Shown here: piece after piece, positions 34,510 to 43,084 of the stretch | How positions within the stretch are numbered: the stretch's first letter is position 1 | How the letters are laid out: each line of letters opens with the position of its first letter | From: Chitinispirillaceae bacterium | GTDB lineage: Bacteria > Fibrobacterota > Chitinivibrionia > Chitinivibrionales > Chitinispirillaceae | DNA length: 47,721 nucleotides | NCBI GenBank assembly: GCA_016929415.1 | Contig: JAFGIW010000136.1 | Span: 1-47,721 of the forward strand | Direction of reading: 5' to 3' | Program-made: the position numbers and the translations under genes | The notes under the pieces: generated by a model | Databases searched by the model: none | Seen by the model: the letters and a program-made list of their open reading frames with translations, nothing else | Told to the model about the DNA's origin: nothing

Positions 34510-34896
34510 TCATTCGGCTTTTTTTACTTTTGAGCCGAGATACTCTTTTTTAAAGGTAAACGAATACGATTCATACCCCATTTTATTCTTTACAGGTTCG
34601 GGCACGAAAAAGGCCTCAACCATTTGAGGATCTTTCTCTCCGTTGACTTCAACAGGGCGACATGAGAACACTAGCGCTGTGGGCACAGGAGTAGAAAGAA
34701 CTTCCAGCCGTGTTCCCTTTGGTATCTCGGTGGTAAAACCGTCGGTGGAGTTATCCTCCCACTGGGTCTCGGCCGTTTCCCGAAGGACTTCCTGAGTAAC
34801 CACAATATCACCTTGCTTTAATTCTTTGCTCGGACCGCATCCGGCGATTACACATGCCATCAGGAAAAAAGGGACTACCAATTTGAAATTTGTCAT
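34510..34896 (-). CDS. small lipoprotein, function unknown
   Basis: 128 residues. A hydrophobic signal ending in the lipobox VIAGC (Cys about residue 20) indicates a lipid-anchored, envelope-located protein. The mature part of about 108 residues is hydrophilic and beta-rich (GTRLEVLSTPVPTALVFSC, YESYSFTFKKEYL). An AAGGAGG site precedes the ATG. It is a single-gene unit ending at the shared terminator. I recognise no family. Confidence 0.8.
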   Translation of the reverse strand: MTNFKLVVPFFLMACVIAGCGPSKELKQGDIVVTQEVLRETAETQWEDNSTDGFTTEIPKGTRLEVLSTPVPTALVFSCRPVEVNGEKDPQMVEAFFVPEPVKNKMGYESYSFTFKKEYLGSKVKKAE

Positions 34897-35112
34897 GAGG
34901 CCTCCTTCATATGATGGTATTGAGAAAGGTTAATTATTGATAACTGTCAGTCTTTTCGTTATTAATTTACCACATCGGACCGGTAAATGCCAGAAGTAGG
35001 TGATTTTTTTTAAGATGGGGGGGAGGAAGGCTGGTGGAAGTATGGACTATAGACTCCTGTTTATGGTCTATAGTCTATATAGCCTCTCCTCTTCTCTCCT
35101 CCCCATTCCCTC
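34897..35112. repeat. spacer with a 9-bp inverted repeat
   Basis: ACTATAGAC (35046-35054) and GTCTATAGT (35066-35074) form a perfect inverted repeat, each half preceded by TATGG, so the segment is also a near-direct repeat. Similar ACTATAGAC/GTCTATAGT elements are frequent dispersed intergenic sequences in such genomes. The rest of the gap is G- then C/T-rich with no gene. Confidence 0.5.
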
Positions 35113-36504
35113 TCACACCCCCAGAAACTCCAGCAGCAGTCTCACCCCGAAGCCCGTGGCGAATTGCGGGACCACGCCGCGTGCAGTGCCTTCGTTGTAA
35201 GCCGTTCCCGCGATGTCGAGATGGGCCCAGGGTGTTTCACCGGCGAATTCCTTGATGAAGGCGGCGCCGGTGATGGAACTCGCGACCCCTTTTTTGAATT
35301 TCGACAGGTTGCGCAGGTCGCCGAGGTCTCCCTTGAGCGATTCGCTGTATTCTTTGTAAAGAGGCAACCGCCAGAGCCGTTCCCCGGTTTTTTCCCCGGC
35401 GGCGAAAAGTTGCAGCGCCAGTTCGTCGTTATTTGAAAAGAGCCCGGCAACCAGGTCTCCCAGGGCGGTGACGATGCCGCCGGTGAGCGTCGCCAGATCG
35501 ACGATGCGGTCGGGGTGGTAGTTCTCCCGGCAATACGCAATGGCATCGGCGAGAATAAGCCTGCCCTCGGCATCGGTGCTCCATATTTCGACCGTTGTAC
35601 CGGAATAGGAGGTGTAAATGTCTCCCGGAAAGAAGGCCCTGCTGCCGATCGCATTATGGACTGCGGGGATCACCCCCACCAGGTTGACGGCGGGTTTGAT
35701 GCGCCTGCAGGCGGCAAAGAGGCCGAGTACGGCGGCGGCGCCCGCCATATCATGGCGCATGGTTTCGATGCTGCCGGTCGGTTTGAGGTTCTGCCCCCCG
35801 CTGTCGAACGTCACCCCTTTACCCACGATTGCCGTTGTACTGTTTCTCCGCCGCCCGCCCCGGTATTCCAGAATGATGAGCGCCGGAGAAGATGCAGAAC
35901 CTCCTCCTACCGCGGTGATAAGATCAAGCTTGTTTCGCCGTAATGCCTGATGGTCAAGTATCGTCACCGAAAGGGTGTTGCCCTGTGTCAGTTTTGTCGC
36001 TTCCCTGGCAAGCTGCGCAGGGGTGACGACCGAGGCGTTCTCATTGACGAGATCGCGGGCGTAGTTGACCGCTTCGCCGATTTGCCGGTATTTGCGCAGT
36101 ATCGCTGGAGAACTGATTCCCCCGATGAGTTCGAGGCTGGAGAGTTGAACCGGCCGCCCGGTTTTATACTTTGAAAAACAGTATGAACCGAGCAGCATTC
36201 CCTCGATGATCGCCTTCTCGATTTCCGGTGCATTGAGCGGCAGGTCGGGAACAACGCAGGCTGCAATGGTCCGCTTAAGTTTCTGAATTGCCTGCGCCGC
36301 CTTTGCGACTGCACTGCGCAAAATGGCGGGGGTGCACTGTTCGGCGGTACCGATGCCGCAGTAAATGAGCGACTTTTTTTCTTCGTAGCGAACGGAGATC
36401 TGGTCAATTCCCCCGGTGAAATCGGGGATTTCAGGAGCGTGGTTTTCAGCGATGAACCGGATGATCGTTGATGCATTCGTATGTCGGGAACATTTTATCC
36501 GCAT
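35113..36504 (-). CDS. leucyl aminopeptidase family protein (peptidase M17)
   Basis: This 463-residue cytosolic metallo-aminopeptidase removes N-terminal residues from peptides. The C-terminal catalytic domain holds the two-zinc centre and active site. Motifs are GKGVTFDSGGQNLKP (Lys, Asp, Lys ligands), MRHDMAGAAAV (Asp) and STDAEGRLILADA (Asp, Glu, catalytic Arg). The last normally reads NTDAEGR, so Asn to Ser is a small departure. The N-terminal macro-like domain is shorter than in E. coli PepA (463 versus 503). With the opp peptide importer in the same window it fits a peptide-scavenging lifestyle. A GAGGAAG site precedes the ATG. Confidence 0.93.
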   Translation of the reverse strand: MRIKCSRHTNASTIIRFIAENHAPEIPDFTGGIDQISVRYEEKKSLIYCGIGTAEQCTPAILRSAVAKAAQAIQKLKRTIAACVVPDLPLNAPEIEKAIIEGMLLGSYCFSKYKTGRPVQLSSLELIGGISSPAILRKYRQIGEAVNYARDLVNENASVVTPAQLAREATKLTQGNTLSVTILDHQALRRNKLDLITAVGGGSASSPALIILEYRGGRRRNSTTAIVGKGVTFDSGGQNLKPTGSIETMRHDMAGAAAVLGLFAACRRIKPAVNLVGVIPAVHNAIGSRAFFPGDIYTSYSGTTVEIWSTDAEGRLILADAIAYCRENYHPDRIVDLATLTGGIVTALGDLVAGLFSNNDELALQLFAAGEKTGERLWRLPLYKEYSESLKGDLGDLRNLSKFKKGVASSITGAAFIKEFAGETPWAHLDIAGTAYNEGTARGVVPQFATGFGVRLLLEFLGV

Positions 36505-36717
36505 GATTCTTCCTCACTCGGTCACTATCAACAGTATAGGGTAGCAATAATAGTGTGAAAATAGCGATATATCTTTTTTGATGCTTTTATCACAACCGCT
36601 CTTTTGCAACAAAATATATTTTTTGCAGGGGAGGGCCAGGGCAACGGGTGTGTATACCGTATCTACTTTCGGCATCGGTCTCCACTAGGTATCACCAGAT
36701 CACGATGGCAGTATAGT

Positions 36718-39700
36718 GTGAAAATTGTTTTCGTTTACCCCCGTTTTGAGAAATTCATGAAAAACAACCCCGATCTCGATGAGGGACTGGTTGAGTATTT
36801 TCTGGGTGATTTCACTACGCCCCCGTCATTGGGCATTCCGATTCTTGCATCGCTTACCCCGCCCGAACACGACATAGTGCTCGTCGACGACAATAACGGC
36901 GATCCGGTGGATTACGACATGGATGCAGACTTGATTGCAATCAACAGCTTCACCCCCCAGGCCACCCGTGCGTTTGCGCTCGCCGACACCTTCCGCGCTC
37001 ATGGGAAAAAGGTGATCATGGGCGGATTTTTTCCCTCCTTTATGCCTGATGAGTGCCTTAAACATGCCGACTCGGTAAATATCGGGGAGGGGGAGCCGAC
37101 TTGGGAAACAATCCTCGCCGATACCGCGACAGGTGTTTTGAAACCGATTTATAAGGGCGGGTGCAGGTTCGATCTTTCGAAAATGAAGATCCCGCGCCGT
37201 GACATTTTCTACAGCAAGAAGAGTTATGACTGGGATGAAGACCTGGTCCAGGTGACGCGCGGCTGCATTTATAACTGTGCCATGTGCGCCATTCCGGCCC
37301 ATATGGGTTCACGCATGCGGTTCCGTCCGGTTGAAGCGGTGGCGCAGGAAGTGGCGCAGCTCAAATATGAGAATGTCTATCTGGCCGACGATACGCTCTT
37401 TTTTCCGCAGCGGAAGATGATCGAGTACGCCAGGGCGCTTTTCGAGGCGCTTGCGCCGCTCGGCAAGAAGTATTTCGTTTCGTCGACCATGGCGCTCAAT
37501 ATCGACGAGTCGTTTCTGGATTGCGCCGCACGCGCGGGGGTCAAGAATTTTTACTGCACGATGAATGTCGATCCGCTCTCGATCAAGGCGCTTGCCGGCG
37601 GGCAGGCCGAACAGCGGCTTCTTTGCGACCTCGTAAAAATGTGCGTGGATCGCGACATCAGGTTCTTCGGTTCGTGCGCGCTCGGCCGCGACTGGGACGA
37701 TACCTCGATCGCCGACCGGATCCTGACGCTCTTTGATAAAGCGGGAATCCATACCTCGGAGTTTTTTCTTTTTACGCCGTATCCCGGTTCCCCCCAGTGG
37801 GACCGGTTCAGGCGGCAGAACCGCATCATCGATTACGACTGGGCGCATTACAACGGCGCGCATGTCATTGCAAAACCCTACGCGATGTCCGTTGAAGATC
37901 TTTACAAACAGTACATCAAGGTGTGGAACGAGTTCTTCCGCAGACAGAAACGGGCCCATGCGGCAAGTCTCGAACCGGCAACCTGGAAAAACGGAAAACG
38001 GTCGGTGGGAAAGCCGCTCGAACGGCGGGGGGTGAGGGGCCAGGCGGTCATCACCGGGATCGGGGTATTGAGCCCGATCGGCAATGATCCTGATGCCGTT
38101 GCCGCATCTCTTGAAAGCGGCACGCACGGTCTCCATCCGATCACCCGGTTCGATGCCTCCCATTTCCGGACCGATCTCGGCGGCGAGATCAGGGGCTTTA
38201 ACCCGCGCGACTCACTGAGTGATGAAGAAATCGCCCGCTATGACGACCGCTATCTGCAGTACGCCATCACTGCGGTCCGCAGGGCGATCGCCGACGCCGG
38301 CCTGCACTTTAACGGAAGTGAAGAACATAGTGACATCGCCCTCGTGCTCGGCACCTGCAACGGGGGGCTGCTCTCCGCGGAAGAGGAGTACAGATGGCTC
38401 CATGGCAAAGGTGAAAAACAGTTTGATGAGAAGATGAATCTTACCGCGCAGTATTATGGCTTCGGCAAGGCAATGGCCCACGTCCTGGGGATTACCGGGG
38501 AGGTCTGGATCGTGACGACCGCATGCTCGTCGACCACCGGCGCAATCGGGCTGGCGCAGCTGCTGATCAACCGGGGCTACTATTCCACCGTGATCGTCGG
38601 GGGATCGGACAGCCTGTGTGTCGCCAATATGTCGGGGTTCAACGGCCTCAAGGCGGTGGCCGAAGAACGCACGGCACCCTTCTCCCTTCCGGTCGGCCTC
38701 AATATCGGCGAGGCGGCCTGTTTCTGGGTGGTGGAGGAGATGGAACAGGCGCTGCTGCGTCACGCGCACTGCAAAGGCGAACTGGCCGGACACGCCACTA
38801 CATGCGACGCCTATCATCCGACATCGCCCGATCCGCGGGGCGACGGTGTTTGCCGGACGCTTGCAGCGGCGCTTGCCGACTGCGGTCTGCCGCTCGATAT
38901 GCTGGGATGCATCAACGCCCACGGGACCGGTACGGAGGCCAACGACCGCGCGGAATCGCGGGGAATCGTCAGGTTCATCGGGGAGACGGCGATACCGGTG
39001 ACCTCCACGAAATCGTTTTTCGGGCACTGCATGGGGTCGGGGGGGATTCTCGAAGCGACCTGCAACCTGCTGGCAATGAACGGCGGATTCATTCCGCCGA
39101 CCCTCAATTTTTCCATACCCCGTCCCGGCTGTACGCTCGATTACGTGCCCAACACTGCACGCAGACGGGATTACAAGGCGTTCGTCTCGGCAAACTATGC
39201 GTTTGGAGGGAATAACGCCGCCGCGGTGATCACCCGGTGGGACACGCCTTTACCTTCGCGAAAAGCCGCCGACGAACGGGTGATGGTCACCGGCGCGGGC
39301 GCGGTCAGTTCACTCGGCGTCACCGTAAACGACCATCGGGAAGCGTTGCAGCGTTGTCACGTCGGGATAGGACCGGTTGCCCGGCTTCAATTGACGAATT
39401 TGACATCACGGCGGGCGGGGCTCGTTCCCCGGTTCCGGCCGGCGGATATCGACCGGCGGCTCGATTGCGGCGGAATGAACACCATCAGCCGTTATGCGAC
39501 GGTAGCGGTGCACGGCGCCCTGGGCAGCGGGAATTTGCGGATACGGCAGAGCACTACCGACAGAATCGGCATCGTGATGGGGGTCTGCAACGGCCCGCCC
39601 GAATCCGACCATATGAACCGTGTATTTTCTTCCGATGATTTCTCGGCGGATATCGCCAATTTTTCAACCATTACCGCCAACTCCACCGCCGGATGGGTCG

Positions 39701-40479
39701 CGGCCTCCCTCGCGCTCAAGGGCATCAACATGACGCTTGCACCCGGACATCATGCCGGTCTGCAATGCTGCGCATATGCGTTCGAAATGCTCCGCGAACG
39801 GCGCGCCGATGCGGTGGTCGCCGCCGCAGCCGACGAACTGTATCCGCAGACCTACCGGAATTATGATTTGATAGGGTTCCTTTACCAGGGCGAAAATGAG
39901 GAACGCTACCTTCTGCATCCTGAAGAACTGAAGAGAAAAGTGATCGGCGAGGGCGCGGGCGCGCTTCTCCTCGAAACGCTCGCTTCGGTGCGCGAGCGCA
40001 AGGCAACCGTGCTGGCGGAACTGCTCGGCTACGGCATGAGCATGGACCTTGAACGGTTCGACGCGCAATGTCTAGGAAGCGACGGGGTGGCGAGGGCGGC
40101 AACCACCGCGCTGGAGCGCAGCGGTCGGGCCCCGGCCGACATTGATCTTGTCGTGTGGGCTCCTCAGGGCAATGTACAGGACCTCAAGGTGCCGGCCGGC
40201 CTGACGCTTATTGACAAAGACCATTTTTCATCGCTCCCGTTCGTCGCAACGACCTTCAATACGGGGTATATCGAATCGGCGTCGGCGCTTCTTACCCTCG
40301 GTGTTTTTCTCACGGGCGCTGCGGCGGGAAGCGGCCTCTGGCCGCAAATGACCGGCCTGCCCGATTTCGACCGGAGGATGCCTGCCGGGACAATAAAAAA
40401 CATACTCGTCGTCGGAAGCAGCGACCTGGGATATTCGTTCGCTCTCGTGCTCGACCGGCAACCGGAGCTTCCCGGGTGA
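36718..40479 (+). CDS. trifunctional fusion: B12-binding radical SAM enzyme - ketosynthase - inactive ketosynthase (CLF-like)
   Basis: This 1253-residue protein from GTG 36718 (MKIVFVYPRF, the usual opening of B12-binding radical SAM proteins; a TTG at 36604 adds 38 unconserved residues). Residues 1 to about 135 are a cobalamin-binding fold (IVLVDDNNGDP, KKVIMGGFFPSFMPDE, VNIGEGEPTWE). About 175-400 is the radical SAM core with Cys183, Cys187 and Cys190 (GCIYNCAMC). A basic linker (about 405-440) leads to a ketosynthase at 442-850. Its triad is complete: Cys603 (TTACSSTTG), His735 (NAHGTGTEAND), Lys765 and His770 (STKSFFGH). A second KS fold at 855-1253 has no catalytic residues; the Cys position (about 1011) reads PGHH. 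This is KS plus chain-length-factor logic. It is first in a six-gene set and its TGA overlaps the GTG of the next gene. I know no described protein of this order. Confidence 0.9.
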   Translation: MKIVFVYPRFEKFMKNNPDLDEGLVEYFLGDFTTPPSLGIPILASLTPPEHDIVLVDDNNGDPVDYDMDADLIAINSFTPQATRAFALADTFRAHGKKVIMGGFFPSFMPDECLKHADSVNIGEGEPTWETILADTATGVLKPIYKGGCRFDLSKMKIPRRDIFYSKKSYDWDEDLVQVTRGCIYNCAMCAIPAHMGSRMRFRPVEAVAQEVAQLKYENVYLADDTLFFPQRKMIEYARALFEALAPLGKKYFVSSTMALNIDESFLDCAARAGVKNFYCTMNVDPLSIKALAGGQAEQRLLCDLVKMCVDRDIRFFGSCALGRDWDDTSIADRILTLFDKAGIHTSEFFLFTPYPGSPQWDRFRRQNRIIDYDWAHYNGAHVIAKPYAMSVEDLYKQYIKVWNEFFRRQKRAHAASLEPATWKNGKRSVGKPLERRGVRGQAVITGIGVLSPIGNDPDAVAASLESGTHGLHPITRFDASHFRTDLGGEIRGFNPRDSLSDEEIARYDDRYLQYAITAVRRAIADAGLHFNGSEEHSDIALVLGTCNGGLLSAEEEYRWLHGKGEKQFDEKMNLTAQYYGFGKAMAHVLGITGEVWIVTTACSSTTGAIGLAQLLINRGYYSTVIVGGSDSLCVANMSGFNGLKAVAEERTAPFSLPVGLNIGEAACFWVVEEMEQALLRHAHCKGELAGHATTCDAYHPTSPDPRGDGVCRTLAAALADCGLPLDMLGCINAHGTGTEANDRAESRGIVRFIGETAIPVTSTKSFFGHCMGSGGILEATCNLLAMNGGFIPPTLNFSIPRPGCTLDYVPNTARRRDYKAFVSANYAFGGNNAAAVITRWDTPLPSRKAADERVMVTGAGAVSSLGVTVNDHREALQRCHVGIGPVARLQLTNLTSRRAGLVPRFRPADIDRRLDCGGMNTISRYATVAVHGALGSGNLRIRQSTTDRIGIVMGVCNGPPESDHMNRVFSSDDFSADIANFSTITANSTAGWVAASLALKGINMTLAPGHHAGLQCCAYAFEMLRERRADAVVAAAADELYPQTYRNYDLIGFLYQGENEERYLLHPEELKRKVIGEGAGALLLETLASVRERKATVLAELLGYGMSMDLERFDAQCLGSDGVARAATTALERSGRAPADIDLVVWAPQGNVQDLKVPAGLTLIDKDHFSSLPFVATTFNTGYIESASALLTLGVFLTGAAAGSGLWPQMTGLPDFDRRMPAGTIKNILVVGSSDLGYSFALVLDRQPELPG

Positions 40480-42800
40480 AACGTCGCGGCGTCGTCATAA
40501 CCGGCATGGGGGTCGTTTGCAGTGGAGGAAAAAGCTGCAGCGAATTTTCCCGTACACTCATACAGGGAACGTCGGCGCTTTCACTGCTGAACGATCCGCG
40601 GGTGGCACATTACGGCACGATCCATGCCGGCCTGGTCATCGATGATTCCGGTGCGGATACGCCCTTTACCGATGAAGATCGTTACGTCCGGTTCGCGGAC
40701 CGGGCCGTGGGGGAGGCAATCGCTCAGGCGGGAATCGATTTTGATGGCTGCGGCCCCCGTTCGGGGTTCTTTCTGGGGACCTGCTCGGGACCGATGCTGA
40801 CTATAGAAAAAACCTACGGGATCGACGGCGAACGCCGACCCCTCGATCGCATGCAATTGCGGAAAAAACAGTACTATCGTGCAGCGCGACTGCTTGCGGG
40901 TAATTATCACGTGGGAGGCCCGGTCTACACCGTCACGACGGCATGTTCCGCCTTTTGCGCCGCACTTGCCACCGCGGCCGACCTGATCCGTGCAGGGCTG
41001 CTCGAAGCGGCATTGGTGGCCGGGGCCGATTCATTTAGCCTGACGACACTTGCCGGATTTATCGGTCTTAAAGCCGTCAGCAATTCCCCGTGCGCCCCGT
41101 TTTCCCGGCCGATCGGTCTCAATCTCGGCGAAGGCGCTGCCGCTGTGGTGCTGGAAGCGTTCGACCGGGCACTGGTACGCGCCGCGCCGGTGATCGCCAC
41201 GATTGAAGGGTATGGTCTGTCAAACGATGCGTTTCACAGCAGCACACCCGATCCTACGGGAAAGGGGGCTGCCGCAGCGATGGCCGGTGCGCTTGGTGAT
41301 GCGCAGGTTTCCACGAGTGATGTCTCTTACATCAATGCCCATGGCACCGGTACCGAGGCGAACGATAAAGCCGAAACGAAAGCGATCAAGCGTCTCTTTG
41401 GTGACGGGGAGGGTATAACACCGCCGGTCAGCTCGACCAAGGGGGTAACCGGCCACTGCCTGGGGGCTGCGGGAGCAATAGAAACAATCGCAGCCCTGCT
41501 CTGTGCGCAGCGGGGAATCCATCCCCCCACGGTGAATTTTTCAGGCAGGCGTGATGGATGCACGCTTGATTATATCGGTGAGAAGAACCGACCATGGCAG
41601 ACCGGAGCGCGTTGGCTTAAAAACAATTTCGCTTTTGGCGGCAATAACGCAAGTGTCGTCATTAAAAACGGCCGTCCGGTTGCTCATGAGGCCGGAAAGA
41701 ACAGATGTATCGACGAGCCGGTGGTCCTCTCAGCGGCAGGTTTAATCTCTGCGGCGGGGATTGCTCCATGCGACCTCACCGAAGCGTATTTCAATACCGT
41801 ATCAGCGCTTCGGGAACGCGAGGTTCCGTTCCATGGAACGTGGCAGGTCCGCGAAGTTTCTTCGTTTGGCGGTACCGATATCGACCGTCGATTGTCGCTG
41901 CGCGGCATGGATCGTGCGGGAATGCTCGCCACTGCGGCGGCGGCGCTTGCTCTTAAAAGCGGCCGGATTTCCGAACGGACGGGATCCCGCCCTGCAATCG
42001 GTTTTATCATGAACATAGCGCAGGGCTCCTCGTGGGCTGAACGCGAGCATATCGGACGGTTGCAGAAAAACCGCTATCATATCGATCAGATCACTACCTT
42101 TCCCTATATCGTTCCCAATGCAGTTACCGGTACGGTGGCGCGCACGTTGTCGTTGACCGGGTACAACAGCACCTTTTGCAACGGTCCCGGCGCCGGTCTG
42201 TTGGGTCTTGTAGCCTCATGGGCCGCAGTGAAAAACGGCCATGTCGCGGCGCTTCTGTGCGGTGCGGTGGACGACCTGACCGAAGAGGGGCTTTACGATT
42301 GCGTTGTGTCGGAACTTAAGGGAGACCGTCGCCCGGCGCTGGGTGAAGGGGCGGTGACGCTGCTCCTCGAACCACGTTCCCATGCAGTGCGGAGGTGTGC
42401 CGACCATCTCGGCACGATCGTCGACTGTGCGTTTGTCGATGACCATGCGGGAGAGGGGGGCGGAAAGGTGCAGTCAGCCGTGGCATCGCTTCTGGAGGCC
42501 AACAGTATCGACGATACTGAGCCGATTGCGATCAGCGTGTCCGGTTGTCAGCATGAGCCGTTCTCTGCGATAAAAAGTCGCTTCACCGGCATTGAGCGGG
42601 TTGACCAGACCCCGATGACCGGTTGGATGCCCGCGAGTCAGCCCCTTTTTGATATGGTTGCGGCATTGGTGCAAAGGGGGGTTGGCGGAAAAAAGTGCGT
42701 AAAGTATATTTTAATAATTTTATGCTCACCACCGGGAAAGACGATCATTGTTTTACTGGAAAAGAACGTTACACGAAAGAGCGTAGTATCGTATGACTGA
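40476..42800 (+). CDS. ketosynthase - inactive ketosynthase (KS-CLF) fusion protein
   Basis: This 774-residue protein has a FabF-type ketosynthase at 1 to about 405, with Cys157 (TTACSAFCAAL), His289 (NAHGTGTEAND), Lys322 and His327 (STKGVTGH). A second KS fold covers about 416-765 with the catalytic Cys replaced (FCNGPGAG, Pro571 at the Cys position) and both His lost (SGCQHEPF, VDQTPMTGW). A covalent KS-CLF pair is known from PfaC of PUFA synthases, but there it is followed by dehydratase domains, which are missing. In ordinary type II systems the two subunits are separate. It starts at GTG in a GTGA overlap with the preceding gene and overlaps the acyl carrier protein gene by 8 bp, so all three should be made in fixed proportion. 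Confidence 0.9.
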   Translation: MKRRGVVITGMGVVCSGGKSCSEFSRTLIQGTSALSLLNDPRVAHYGTIHAGLVIDDSGADTPFTDEDRYVRFADRAVGEAIAQAGIDFDGCGPRSGFFLGTCSGPMLTIEKTYGIDGERRPLDRMQLRKKQYYRAARLLAGNYHVGGPVYTVTTACSAFCAALATAADLIRAGLLEAALVAGADSFSLTTLAGFIGLKAVSNSPCAPFSRPIGLNLGEGAAAVVLEAFDRALVRAAPVIATIEGYGLSNDAFHSSTPDPTGKGAAAAMAGALGDAQVSTSDVSYINAHGTGTEANDKAETKAIKRLFGDGEGITPPVSSTKGVTGHCLGAAGAIETIAALLCAQRGIHPPTVNFSGRRDGCTLDYIGEKNRPWQTGARWLKNNFAFGGNNASVVIKNGRPVAHEAGKNRCIDEPVVLSAAGLISAAGIAPCDLTEAYFNTVSALREREVPFHGTWQVREVSSFGGTDIDRRLSLRGMDRAGMLATAAAALALKSGRISERTGSRPAIGFIMNIAQGSSWAEREHIGRLQKNRYHIDQITTFPYIVPNAVTGTVARTLSLTGYNSTFCNGPGAGLLGLVASWAAVKNGHVAALLCGAVDDLTEEGLYDCVVSELKGDRRPALGEGAVTLLLEPRSHAVRRCADHLGTIVDCAFVDDHAGEGGGKVQSAVASLLEANSIDDTEPIAISVSGCQHEPFSAIKSRFTGIERVDQTPMTGWMPASQPLFDMVAALVQRGVGGKKCVKYILIILCSPPGKTIIVLLEKNVTRKSVVSYD

Positions 42801-43080
42801 AGCAATACGGGTACTGATAGAGCAGCGCGCTGCGATAATCAACAGGTTTAAGGAGGAGCTTATCCACCGGCTCAATCTTCCTTACGAACCGCAGGATCTG
42901 CACGAGGACGTGTCGCTGCTCGGAGCGGGTTTAGGTCTCGATTCTCTTGATGCGCTGGAAATCGTTCTTTGCATCGAGAACTGTTTCGGGATTAAAATTC
43001 CCGATCAGAACACGTCCATCCTTCGTTCGATCAACACTATTGTCGATTATGTCCTCACCGAGCAAGAGAAGAGAGGATAA
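42793..43080 (+). CDS. acyl carrier protein
   Basis: At 95 residues it has the usual length. The phosphopantetheine attachment serine is Ser51 in GLGLDSLDALEIV, followed by the helix III region FGIKIPDQNTSILRSINTIVDYV. It is probably the dedicated carrier for the two KS-CLF proteins, because it lies inside the same overlapping set (8 bp into the preceding gene, 4 bp before the next). The core GLGLDSLDAL differs from the DSL-DTVE form of the housekeeping fatty acid AcpP, supporting a specialised role. Confidence 0.93.
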   Translation: MTEAIRVLIEQRAAIINRFKEELIHRLNLPYEPQDLHEDVSLLGAGLGLDSLDALEIVLCIENCFGIKIPDQNTSILRSINTIVDYVLTEQEKRG

Positions 43081-43084
43081 ACGG

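Noticed and set aside
36718..40479. PUFA synthase PfaC
   Set aside because: PfaC also has a KS-CLF didomain, but is followed by dehydratase domains and accompanied by multi-ACP PfaA; here there is one single-domain ACP and an N-terminal radical SAM unit.
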